The notes beneath the pieces are model-generated. The model had not been told where the DNA came from and searched no databases. It saw only the letters and a list, made by a program, of their open reading frames with translations. 7,870 nucleotides of DNA, taken from an uncultured Bacilli bacterium (GTDB taxonomy: Bacteria > Bacillota_I > Bacilli_A > RF39 > UBA660). The translations under genes and the position numbers were made by a program. Position 1 is the first letter of the stretch. Every line of letters begins with the position of its first letter. Shown one piece after another: positions 1 to 7,297 of the stretch. The stretch covers positions 1 through 7,870 of the forward strand of contig CAJUGE010000027.1 in the NCBI GenBank assembly GCA_910586295.1, read 5' to 3'.

Positions 1-34
1 AAGCTACAGGAATGAATCGAATATCTCTCAACTA

Positions 35-55
35 ACAATATTCTAAGAATATTGT
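35..55. promoter_or_regulatory. Perfect inverted repeat upstream of lipoprotein gene
   Basis: Two perfect 9-base arms, ACAATATTC and GAATATTGT, are separated by TAA. No T-run follows, so this does not look like an intrinsic terminator. It could be an operator for a dimeric regulator, or a weak hairpin at the end of an upstream gene: a frame open from base 3 stops at 33-35. In AT-rich DNA short AT palindromes arise by chance, but a 9-base perfect arm with a 3-base spacer is notable. Function is inferred only. Confidence 0.35.
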
Positions 56-104
56 ATAGTACTAGAGTATTAATTCCAACTAAAATATTAATAAATTTAT
101 GTTA

Positions 105-124
105 TGTAAGAATTAAATCTTACA
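105..124. promoter_or_regulatory. Candidate operator (TGTAAGA-N6-TCTTACA) in the ABC operon leader
   Basis: A perfect 7-base inverted repeat with a 6-base AT spacer lies 28 bases before the lipoprotein start codon. A possible -10 element, TATTAT at 129-134, follows it, but there is no good -35 box, as expected for a promoter needing an activator. This layout is typical of sites bound by dimeric response regulators or repressors next to ABC operons. No regulator gene is visible in the window, so the binding protein is unknown. A start near this -10 would fall at or after the GAGG at 137-140, which argues against this exact -10. Confidence 0.4.
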
Positions 125-152
125 AACATATTATACGAGGATTTGATATATT

Positions 153-1481
153 ATGAAAAAACTATTAGCAATTTTAATTATAATTGGTGGAATCTTCACA
201 CTTTGTGGATGTCAAAAAAATATAAAAGAAGTATTTTTACCATCTAAAGGTGAAGAAGGGGAAGTTACAAATAATAACAGTGATTTAAAATTTTTAAAGA
301 ATGATGCTACCACAAATGATGGATATTATTATTTAACTGATTATAGCAGATTAAATAATGGCAAACTTGCTAAACACTTAATGTATATTGATTTTAAAAC
401 AAAACAAGAAATACATTTATGTAATAATTCTGCTTGTACTCATAAAACAGAAGATTGTACTTCAGTTTTTAATAAAGATGAATTTCAATTTGATTCTAAA
501 GTCTTTATTTGGAACAATAAAATTTATGTTATAAGTAAAAGTACAGATACATCAGGACAGGTTGCAAAGGGAGTTTTAGGCAAAACATCAAAAGGCAATG
601 TAGAAAGTAACAAAGCAGTATTATATAAGTTGAATTTAGATGGAACAAATAGAGAAAAGGTTTATACATTTGATGATAATGCTACAATAGAAGATTTTGT
701 AATTGGTAGTGGGAATGGAATTTATTTGATTTCAAAAAAAGTTGAAACTAAATATACTGGTGGAAATGCTTATAGCACTTCTAATGAACGAAAGCTTATC
801 TATTTAGATTTAAACACTAAAAAAGAATCTACTATTCTTTATATGAATAGAAATGACAATATTGATTGGAAAGTTATTGGCAGCACAAAGCGAAATCTCA
901 TCTTACACGGTATAGATTTAGGCGAACAAGTGACTGATGAAGAAAAACATAATAATAATGATTTGTATAAAAATTCTTCTGATGTTTTTGCACTTCTTGA
1001 CATTGATAATGATACATTAAAAGAAGTTTATCGTGTAAAAGCATCTTCACGTACATACACGGTTGATGAAAAAAATTTGTATTATAACATAGATGGAAAT
1101 AGCAAAATCCTAAAAATTGATTTGAAAACTGGTAAGGAAGAAACTTTAGCCAACTTATCTAGTGTTTGGGTTGACCAAGTAATTGATAATAAATTATTAT
1201 GTATAACAAATAGTGGTAAAAATCCTATAAGTTATTTTATTGATGTAGATACAGGTAAGATGACAGAATCAAAACTTTCTAATAAGAGTACAGGATCTTC
1301 TATAGAAATAATTAGCATATCTCAAAATAAAATTTTAACAATATATGATTCTGATATTACTTTTAACAGTGACGGCTCATACACAACTCATAGTAATAAA
1401 TATGGTGTAATTAGTAAAGAAGATTTTTTTACTGGTCAAGATAGTTTTCAAAATATTAAAAGAGTTTATGGAGGCGAGTAA
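153..1481 (+). CDS. Membrane-anchored lipoprotein with beta-propeller-like body, partner of ABC transporter
   Basis: The 442-residue product begins with a lipoprotein signal: basic MKK, a hydrophobic stretch at 5-17 and the lipobox LCGC with the lipidated Cys at 20. It should therefore be anchored to the outer face of the cytoplasmic membrane. The body has repeated short strands of the type YYYLTDY, LMYIDFKTKQEI, VLYKLNLDGTN, LIYLDLNTKKE and ILKIDLKTGKEE, which suggests a beta-propeller of the TolB/DUF5050 kind. Residues 90-102 carry Cys90, Cys95, His97 and Cys102, a cluster I recognise from similar Firmicute lipoproteins, possibly structural or metal-binding. The start at 153 has GAGG at 137-140, a rather long spacing. 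The gene ends one base before the likely ATPase start, so it is probably co-translated with the transporter and may be its substrate-binding or accessory part. The substrate is unknown. The lipoprotein call is firm; the propeller call is from pattern only. Confidence 0.85.
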   Translation: MKKLLAILIIIGGIFTLCGCQKNIKEVFLPSKGEEGEVTNNNSDLKFLKNDATTNDGYYYLTDYSRLNNGKLAKHLMYIDFKTKQEIHLCNNSACTHKTEDCTSVFNKDEFQFDSKVFIWNNKIYVISKSTDTSGQVAKGVLGKTSKGNVESNKAVLYKLNLDGTNREKVYTFDDNATIEDFVIGSGNGIYLISKKVETKYTGGNAYSTSNERKLIYLDLNTKKESTILYMNRNDNIDWKVIGSTKRNLILHGIDLGEQVTDEEKHNNNDLYKNSSDVFALLDIDNDTLKEVYRVKASSRTYTVDEKNLYYNIDGNSKILKIDLKTGKEETLANLSSVWVDQVIDNKLLCITNSGKNPISYFIDVDTGKMTESKLSNKSTGSSIEIISISQNKILTIYDSDITFNSDGSYTTHSNKYGVISKEDFFTGQDSFQNIKRVYGGE

Positions 1482-1482
1482 A

Positions 1483-2196
1483 TTGTTAGAACTTGAACAT
1501 ATTTCAAAAGAATACAAAAATAAAAAAGCCCTTAAAGATGTTAATTTGATTTTTGAAAATGGAATATATGGACTTTTAGGTCCAAATGGAGCAGGAAAAT
1601 CAACTCTTATGAATATAATAACAGGTAATTTAAGCCCAACAGAAGGAAATGTAAAATGGAATAAAGAAGATATAAATGAGTTAGGTGCTTCTTATAGAAG
1701 TTTACTAGGTTTTGCTCCACAACAGCAAGGAATGTATGATAGTTTTTCAGGCACAAGATTTCTTTCTTATATGGCTACTTTAAAAGGCATACCAAAAAAA
1801 GAGTTAAATAGTGAAATCAAAAGAGTTCTAAATTATGTTAATATGATGGAAGTTAAAGACCAAAAAATAGGAACATACTCTGGAGGAATGAAACAAAGAA
1901 TTTTAATAGCGCAAGCGATACTTGGAAACCCTAAAATAGTAGTTTTAGATGAACCTACCGCTGGGTTAGATCCGAAAGAGAGAGTACGAATAAGAGAAAG
2001 AATTTCTACATTATCAAAAGAAAAAATAATTTTAGTTTCTACACACGTTGTATCTGATATTGAGTCTGTAGCAAATAAAATAATTCTTATTAAAAAAGGA
2101 AAGGTTATTGATACGGATTCAGTTGATGCTCTTTGTGAAAAAAATAATGTTTCTAGTTTAGAAGAAGTATATATGAAATTATTTGGAGATGAATAG
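1483..2196 (+). CDS. ABC transporter ATP-binding protein (TTG start)
   Basis: This cytoplasmic ATPase powers the permease encoded next to it. All ABC landmarks are intact in the 237-residue form: Walker A GPNGAGKST at 33-41, Q-loop Gln80, signature SGGMKQR at 133-139, Walker B VVLDEP at 153-158 with catalytic Glu157, the D-loop GLD at 161-163 and switch His188. Its length and sequence type fit the ABC-2 exporter class (drug, bacteriocin or lipid exporters). I chose the TTG at 1483 over the in-frame ATG at 1468. A perfect GGAGG at 1470-1474 stands 8 bases before the TTG, whereas the ATG overlaps that very site and has no ribosome site of its own. The TTG form also begins MLELEHISK, the usual family start. 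The start lies one base after the lipoprotein stop. The substrate cannot be read from the ATPase. Confidence 0.95.
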   Translation: MLELEHISKEYKNKKALKDVNLIFENGIYGLLGPNGAGKSTLMNIITGNLSPTEGNVKWNKEDINELGASYRSLLGFAPQQQGMYDSFSGTRFLSYMATLKGIPKKELNSEIKRVLNYVNMMEVKDQKIGTYSGGMKQRILIAQAILGNPKIVVLDEPTAGLDPKERVRIRERISTLSKEKIILVSTHVVSDIESVANKIILIKKGKVIDTDSVDALCEKNNVSSLEEVYMKLFGDE

Positions 2197-2198
2197 AT

Positions 2199-4472
2199 AT
2201 GTGTAGTTTAATCTATTTTGAATTAAAAAAAATATGGAATAAAAAAAGTTTTATTTTTATAACTTGTTTATTGCTTATTATAAATATATTTTTCCTTTGG
2301 TACACAAATTTAGAAAATGAAAAAAAACCATCACTTGCTTCTTACAAAATGTTCCAAACTGAAATATTTTATATGAGTGAAAGTGAAAAAGAAGAATATG
2401 TAAAAAAATTAAAAAAAGATATTGATGGTATTTATTTCGTAATAAATATATTAAATATGCAGAAAAATGAAATTGGAAGTTCTTTTGTTGAACAGGAACT
2501 AAATGCGAATCCAGGAGTTTTTGAAAACTATTATGAAATATATAAATCAGGAAATTATTTACATTTCACACCGTCATTAGAGCAAGAACAAATTTTTATT
2601 AATGAAATATATAATGAGCAAGTCAAAGTATCAGGATATGATGATTATTTAGAAGGCATTCAAAAAGATAAAGGCAAATTAGAAGACATTTCTATATTTA
2701 ATAATCAAGATGAAAGTAATTTTTCTACTCGTAATATAAGGAAAAGTGCAAGAGATTATTCAGAGTTAAATTCTAGTAATATTAAATTTATACCATCAAA
2801 AATAGTAGTATCAACCATTGAAAATATAGGAACAGACATACTTTTGATTTTAATTACATTTTTATTTATTGGAAATTTAATAACTGAAGAAAAAGAAAAG
2901 AAACTATTTTATGTTACTCGTAGTACAAAGTATGGAGTAGTACATAGTATTTTTGCCAAAATTATAGCCTTGTTTATTCATTGCATAATATTTAGCATTT
3001 TACTTTTTGGTATAAATTATTTGTTTTTTGGAATATTTGGTGGATTTAATGATTTAGGAATAAAATTACAATCTTTAGCACCATATATGGAAAGCAATTT
3101 TAATGGAAGTATATTAGAATATCTTATTATTTCTATACTAACAAAAGGAATAGTTGTATTTGGAATCAGTACTATTATTACAGCTATTTGTATTATCTCT
3201 GATAGTATGATACTTCCATATATGTTGGGTATATCATTTCTAGGTATAAGTTGGTTATTTTATAAACTTATACCAGCAGTATCAAATCTTAATATAATAA
3301 AGCACTTAAATATATTTGGAATTTTAAAAACAGAAAATTTATATGGCTCATATTTAAACTTTAATTTTTTTGAATATCCAATTTTGAGAATAACTTTTTC
3401 TTGGATCATGATAATAGGGTTACTTATACTTGGAATTTTCTTGTGTGTTAAGCTCTTTTTAAAAGGTAAAAGTTTAGAATTAAAAAGATCCACTAAAAAC
3501 TTTATATTGAAATTTAAACCACATACTTCCTTATTCAAACACGAACTTTATAAAATTTTAATAACTAATAAAGGAATTATAATTATTTTAATATTTAGTC
3601 TTTTAATCTGTTATAACGAATTACAAAGAAGATATAGTCCATCACTTCAAGAACAATATTATCAAAATATTATGTTGAAATTAGAGGGAAAACCAACTAA
3701 AGAAAAAACAGAACTTATTAAATCAGAAAAATCAAGATTTGATGAAGCCTTTTCAAAAATATCAGAAATTGATGAACAAATTGCAAGGGGTGAGATAAAC
3801 GACACAACTGGAGAAACAATGAAAGTAAAATGGTATAGTATTACAGCTTTTTATCCTACATTTGAGAAAGTATTAGAACAGGATAAGTATGTAAAAGAAA
3901 ATAATGGAAATTACATTTATGATACTGGATACTTATATTTATTTGGAGTAATAGATGATGGCATACTTAATGACTTTATTCTTCTAACTTTAAGTATTAT
4001 ATTTATGTTTTGCAATGTTATGGCGATTGAGTATCAAAATAAGGCAGTAAATATACTTAAGGCGACAAAAAAAGGAAAAAAGGCAATTATTAAAACTAAA
4101 GTCAAGGCAACAATGATTATTGTTTTATTACTTTGCATTTTACCATTTGTTTGTAGATTCATTAATGTTTCTGGCACATTCCCAATAAATGGCTTTTTAC
4201 TATCTGCAAAAGACATATCTATTTATCATAATTTGCCATCTGGAATAATGGTTATAGGCTTAATTTTATTGAAAATCTTAATTCAAGTTTTCTCTGGAAT
4301 AATTATGGCAATGCTTATTTTAACTATTTCTGCTTGGAAAAAGAATAATGTACAAACTATATTTTTGGGGCTTTTAATACTTTGTATGCCTTTAATATTA
4401 GTTTTATTAGGTTTCTCGTATATCAGATTATTTTCGTTATATCCTTTATATTCATATACATTTGGAAACTAA
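2199..4472 (+). CDS. Large two-half ABC-2-type permease
   Basis: The 757-residue integral membrane protein follows the ATPase by two bases, with GGAGATG at 2185-2191 as ribosome site. It is built of two similar halves. Half one has a cytoplasmic ELKKIWNKKSF start, a membrane segment at 17-36, a hydrophilic, probably extracellular region at about 37-205, then segments near 209-229, 249-280, 306-332, 336-357 and 397-420. Half two repeats this: HELYKILITNKG at 448-459, a segment at 456-473, an external region at about 474-588, then segments near 589-611, 636-653, 681-709 and 718-740. A charged loop after the second segment recurs (TEEKEKKLFYVTRSTKYG at 229-246; IEYQNKAVNILKATKKGKK at 610-628). 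One chain could thus supply both permease halves for an ATPase dimer. The second half stops without the sixth segment seen in half one, so the C terminus may be truncated. The substrate is unknown; export is inferred from the family. Confidence 0.85.
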   Translation: MCSLIYFELKKIWNKKSFIFITCLLLIINIFFLWYTNLENEKKPSLASYKMFQTEIFYMSESEKEEYVKKLKKDIDGIYFVINILNMQKNEIGSSFVEQELNANPGVFENYYEIYKSGNYLHFTPSLEQEQIFINEIYNEQVKVSGYDDYLEGIQKDKGKLEDISIFNNQDESNFSTRNIRKSARDYSELNSSNIKFIPSKIVVSTIENIGTDILLILITFLFIGNLITEEKEKKLFYVTRSTKYGVVHSIFAKIIALFIHCIIFSILLFGINYLFFGIFGGFNDLGIKLQSLAPYMESNFNGSILEYLIISILTKGIVVFGISTIITAICIISDSMILPYMLGISFLGISWLFYKLIPAVSNLNIIKHLNIFGILKTENLYGSYLNFNFFEYPILRITFSWIMIIGLLILGIFLCVKLFLKGKSLELKRSTKNFILKFKPHTSLFKHELYKILITNKGIIIILIFSLLICYNELQRRYSPSLQEQYYQNIMLKLEGKPTKEKTELIKSEKSRFDEAFSKISEIDEQIARGEINDTTGETMKVKWYSITAFYPTFEKVLEQDKYVKENNGNYIYDTGYLYLFGVIDDGILNDFILLTLSIIFMFCNVMAIEYQNKAVNILKATKKGKKAIIKTKVKATMIIVLLLCILPFVCRFINVSGTFPINGFLLSAKDISIYHNLPSGIMVIGLILLKILIQVFSGIIMAMLILTISAWKKNNVQTIFLGLLILCMPLILVLLGFSYIRLFSLYPLYSYTFGN

Positions 4473-4499
4473 ATAAAAAAAGATAATTTTATGAGATAA

Positions 4500-4607
4500 T
4501 TGTCTGAAATAATCAGGAAAGTAGGACTATCAAAAATGGTAATTAAATATAGTCCAGCACTTAAAGAATATGACAGAAAAGTAATAGTTTCCACACCAAA
4601 TATTTAA
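4500..4607 (+). pseudogene. Short open frame, possible gene remnant
   Basis: A 35-codon frame from TTG at 4500 (first ATG at 4536) ends at TAA 4605-4607. The same frame reopens from 4617 to a stop at 4683-4685 after stops at 4605 and 4614. No good ribosome site precedes either start. One peptide, YSPALKE, resembles YSPSLQE at 479-485 of the permease upstream. The underlying DNA (4547-4568 against 3632-3653) matches at 20 of 22 positions and in the same codon phase. This could be debris of a duplicated permease, or chance similarity in AT-rich DNA. I do not recognise a protein family. Confidence 0.2.
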
Positions 4608-4628
4608 ACCGATTAAATAAGAACAGGA

Positions 4629-4652
4629 AGTGTGTCAAAATCACTATGTAAA
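4629..4652. mobile_element. Possible solo terminal repeat of an IS256-family element
   Basis: AGTGTGTC, ten bases, then TGTAAA resembles the terminal inverted repeats I recall for IS256/mutator-type elements of Firmicutes, which begin near AGTGTGTC and continue to TGTAAA at about this spacing. No transposase frame and no second end are visible in the window, so at most this is a relic. The resemblance is from memory and short. Confidence 0.2.
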
Positions 4653-4715
4653 AGACTATATAATTTAAAAAACGCAGTAAAATAAAACAATTTGCTACAA
4701 AATTCACCAAAAATA

Positions 4716-4744
4716 TTTATTATTTTTAATATATATTATATAAT
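4716..4744 (+). promoter_or_regulatory. Candidate promoter of surface-protein gene
   Basis: A perfect -10 hexamer TATAAT lies at 4739-4744. At 17 bases upstream the -35 position (4716-4721) reads TTTATT, a poor match, so the promoter may depend on the AT-rich, bendable upstream DNA or on an activator. Transcription would start near 4751, giving a leader of only about 20 bases that begins just before the ribosome site. An alternative is TTGCTA at 4692-4697 with TATTTA at 4714-4719. Confidence 0.4.
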
Positions 4745-4754
4745 AATAAATAAT

Positions 4755-4761
4755 AAGGAGG
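4755..4761 (+). promoter_or_regulatory. Strong ribosome binding site of surface-protein gene
   Basis: AAGGAGG is a full Shine-Dalgarno match 9 bases before the ATG at 4771. It fixes the start codon and suggests high translation, as expected for an abundant surface protein. Confidence 0.85.
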
Positions 4762-4770
4762 AGTGTAGAA

Positions 4771-7254
4771 ATGAAAAAAATAATATCTATATTTACAATA
4801 TTACTTATAAACATAACAATTCTCATATCATTTAACTTAAATAGCAGTCTAGCATTAACAAATGATTCTTTACTAGCACTAAATGACGAAGTAATTAACT
4901 CAAGTAGTACTTCATTAACAATTAATAGTCTAAATGATGCAGAAAAACAATTAAGTACTGATGGAACAAGAATACTAAATACAATTAACGAAAGTAAAAG
5001 TAACTTAGATTCAGGCGAATTAGCGATAGACATTATTATTACTAATCCTGCAAATGCTAGTAAAAAGGAAGCTATAGGTGTAAGGATATCTTATGATACA
5101 GAAATATTAGGGAATTTTAATATTATAGACTTATCTGTGACAAAAGGAACAGTACAATTTAATACTGCTAACAATCAAGTAGAATGGGCGCTAGCAAGTA
5201 TCGAAAGTAACGAAACAGTAACGCTATCTTATAAATTAAAACTAAAAAGTACAATAGATAGAAGTTTACTAGATAGACTTTTAAAGACAAATAGACAAAT
5301 TGTAGTCACTGAATGGGGAAGTGTTATAGGCACATATCCTGAAGACTCTCAAATTGGTATACAAATATGTAGTCCAACAATAAGAATTATATCTACAACT
5401 GGAGAATTATCAGTTAGTAAAATAGTCAGAGGAGACGGAGCAAATCTTAATAAAAACTTCAATTTTACTGTAACACTAAGTGATAGAACGATAAATGGAA
5501 CATACGGGAGTATGAACTTTACAAATGGAGTTGCAAACATTGCACTAAAGCATGGACAAACTCTAACCGCAACAAATCTTCCTGCTAATATAACATATAG
5601 AGTAGTAGAAACAGAAGCCAATCTTAATAGTTATATTACAAGCTCTACAGGAGAAACTGGAACTATATTGGCATCTCAAACATCATATGCACAGTTTACA
5701 AACACTTATAAAAAGCCAGTTGGTAATTTAATCGTTAAAAAAATTGTTGAAGGAAGTTCTATAGATACATCAAGAAACTTCAATTTCACTGTAACACTAA
5801 GTGACAAAACAATAAATGGAACATACGGTAACATGAACTTTACAAACGGGGTTGCAAAATTCACTTTAAAACATAACCAATCTCTAATGGCAAATAGTCT
5901 CCCAGTAGATGTAACATACACTGTAGAAGAGACAGATGCAAACACAGATAACTATGTAACTGTTTATGATGATGGACTAGGAAAAAGGACATACGAGAAA
6001 GTAACAGGAACAATTAAAGAAAACACTAATAGCACTGTTACAGTATACAATACAAAAGAAGATAAAAACTTTATAATAGTTAATAAACAATTCGACACAA
6101 CTACAAACTTTAATAAAGATATAGAAATAAATTATACAAATTTTCAAAATAATGGTGTAACTCTAGAAACATACAAAAAATACATAGCAAGTAAAAGCAT
6201 AACTATACAAGCATCTAATGGAAATATTCACACAAACTTTATAGTAAAATCAGATTCAAATGGTAAATTTACAATACCTGCTAAATATGCAGTTAATTAT
6301 AATAATTATAATATTTTAATAGATAATTTAAACTTAAATTTAAAGCTAGAAAAAGTTATACCAAATATTCCAAACAGTATAGACTTTTCACTCAAAGCAT
6401 CAAACGCAACTTCTGGAATTGTTTTGGAAAAAGACTTTACACTAAACTCTAGTGAAAGTTACATGAAATCATTTGAAATAGATTATGATATAAGTTTATT
6501 AAATAATATAAAAATTACTGAAAAAGCTAACAACAATGATTGGGACTTCTCTTATCAAACAAAAAAAAGTGGAAATAGTATATCTATTATTATGTCTAAC
6601 AAAGCAGGAGAATACAAAGTATCAGGTACGCTTGCTATAGAAACTACACCTAAGCCACAAGTTACCATAGAAAAAATATGGACTATCGAAGAAAATTATA
6701 TAGACATATATTTTACTAGCGAGCATAGAAAAGACTTTAGAATTGATGTGAAAATTACAGACAAAAATGATAAAATTTTAGAAACAGTAACACTTGATGA
6801 AACAGGACATGGAATAACTTCTAATAAATATCCAAACAGTAAAGAATTATATGCTATATATCCAGATGGTAAGAAAGTTAAAATTAATTTTGATGAAACA
6901 CAAATACCTAAAGAAATAAAAGTGACAATAGGAAATGAAATCTATATATTATCATCAAATAACAACTGGAAGATGACTATAAATAAAGAAATAGATGAAA
7001 ATACTTTAATAGATGAAATAGAAACTATAGGTAACTTTACTTCATCAGTAAATAAAACTAAAGACAACAATGGTAATTATGAAATTAAAATCACTAACAC
7101 TCACACTTCTACTAGAAACGTAAGTTACAATGAACCAGAAAAACCTATCGAAAATCCAAAAACAGGTATCAATAAATATTATGCTGTAGGAATAACAATC
7201 ATTACAGTAGCAATCTCTGGCTTATTGATTTTAAATAAAAAACACATATTTTAA
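4771..7254 (+). CDS. Wall-anchored surface protein with CnaB/DUF5979-like domains and NPKTG sorting signal
   Basis: The 827-residue product has a Sec signal peptide (hydrophobic core about 4-21, likely cleavage near 29). Residues about 60-208 form an adhesin-like beta-rich domain. Two closely similar domains follow at about 211-314 and 318-430, each starting G-x-L-x-V-x-K and ending in an Asn strand; I recognise them as the DUF5979/CnaB-like repeats of Gram-positive surface proteins. Aligned residues Lys217/Glu280/Asn311 and Lys324/Glu387/Asn427 occupy the places where such domains form Lys-Asn isopeptide bonds. Less clear beta domains cover about 433-624 and 629-778; the last begins VTIEKIW and ends ITNTHT, CnaB-like. 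The C terminus is a classic cell-wall sorting signal: NPKTG at 795-799, a hydrophobic segment at about 803-820 and a short NKKHIF tail. NPKTG replaces canonical LPXTG. The role is probably adhesion or stalk formation. The gene stands alone between its own promoter and terminator; no sortase gene is in the window. Confidence 0.9.
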   Translation: MKKIISIFTILLINITILISFNLNSSLALTNDSLLALNDEVINSSSTSLTINSLNDAEKQLSTDGTRILNTINESKSNLDSGELAIDIIITNPANASKKEAIGVRISYDTEILGNFNIIDLSVTKGTVQFNTANNQVEWALASIESNETVTLSYKLKLKSTIDRSLLDRLLKTNRQIVVTEWGSVIGTYPEDSQIGIQICSPTIRIISTTGELSVSKIVRGDGANLNKNFNFTVTLSDRTINGTYGSMNFTNGVANIALKHGQTLTATNLPANITYRVVETEANLNSYITSSTGETGTILASQTSYAQFTNTYKKPVGNLIVKKIVEGSSIDTSRNFNFTVTLSDKTINGTYGNMNFTNGVAKFTLKHNQSLMANSLPVDVTYTVEETDANTDNYVTVYDDGLGKRTYEKVTGTIKENTNSTVTVYNTKEDKNFIIVNKQFDTTTNFNKDIEINYTNFQNNGVTLETYKKYIASKSITIQASNGNIHTNFIVKSDSNGKFTIPAKYAVNYNNYNILIDNLNLNLKLEKVIPNIPNSIDFSLKASNATSGIVLEKDFTLNSSESYMKSFEIDYDISLLNNIKITEKANNNDWDFSYQTKKSGNSISIIMSNKAGEYKVSGTLAIETTPKPQVTIEKIWTIEENYIDIYFTSEHRKDFRIDVKITDKNDKILETVTLDETGHGITSNKYPNSKELYAIYPDGKKVKINFDETQIPKEIKVTIGNEIYILSSNNNWKMTINKEIDENTLIDEIETIGNFTSSVNKTKDNNGNYEIKITNTHTSTRNVSYNEPEKPIENPKTGINKYYAVGITIITVAISGLLILNKKHIF
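5455..5537 (+). repeat. Intragenic direct repeat, copy 1
   Basis: This 83-base stretch within the first DUF5979-like domain matches 5776-5858 at 74 of 83 positions, exactly 321 bases (107 codons) apart and in frame. Six of the nine differences are silent. Confidence 0.9.
5776..5858 (+). repeat. Intragenic direct repeat, copy 2
   Basis: Second copy of the 83-base unit, in the second DUF5979-like domain. The only residue changes against copy 1 are Arg to Lys and Ser to Asn. It fits a domain duplication kept alike by purifying selection or recombination. Confidence 0.9.
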
Positions 7255-7268
7255 TCTAAAACTGATAT

Positions 7269-7297
7269 AAAAAGCGTTTGACTATAAACGTTTTTTT
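7269..7297 (+). terminator. Intrinsic terminator of surface-protein gene
   Basis: Arms AAAAAGCGTTT and AAACGTTTTTT pair over 11 positions with one G-U pair around a GACTAT loop, and the right arm runs into a seven-T tract at 7291-7297. The core is CGTTT/AAACG. It starts 14 bases after the surface-protein stop codon. The GC content of the stem is low, so efficiency may be moderate. Confidence 0.75.

Larger units (their letters stand above)
4473..4770. other. 298-base spacer between ABC operon and surface-protein gene
   Basis: No convincing gene is present here. There is no strong terminator after the permease: AGATAAT occurs twice (4481-4487 and 4494-4500), but no stable hairpin with a T-run follows. 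The stretch 4500-4607 is open in one frame and may be debris, 4629-4652 resembles a mobile-element end, and 4710-4755 is extremely AT-rich and holds the promoter of the following gene. The spacer also marks a change in codon use between the genes on either side. Confidence 0.6.

Noticed and set aside
3..35. Possible C-terminal tail of an upstream gene ending at TAA 33-35
   Set aside because: Only ten codons are visible, another frame stays open to 46, and nothing in the peptide is recognisable, so no gene can be supported.
3260..4216. Reverse-strand open frames inside the permease gene (3260-3538 and 4034-4216)
   Set aside because: They lie antisense within a clear membrane protein gene, lack ribosome sites, and their composition is that expected from the complement of hydrophobic codons.
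4481..4507. Hairpin-like AGATAAT/ATTGTCT after the permease as a terminator
   Set aside because: The pairing needs a G-U pair and an 11-base loop, has almost no GC, and no T-run follows.
4710..4755. AT-rich block with nested TTATTA/TAATAA as an origin or regulatory palindrome
   Set aside because: The symmetry is low-complexity and the block is explained by promoter DNA upstream of the surface-protein gene.
4704..5945. Reverse-strand open frames over the surface-protein gene (4704-5033, 5349-5621, 5706-5945)
   Set aside because: They are shadows of the coding strand. The last two resemble each other only because they overlie the duplicated 83-base repeat.
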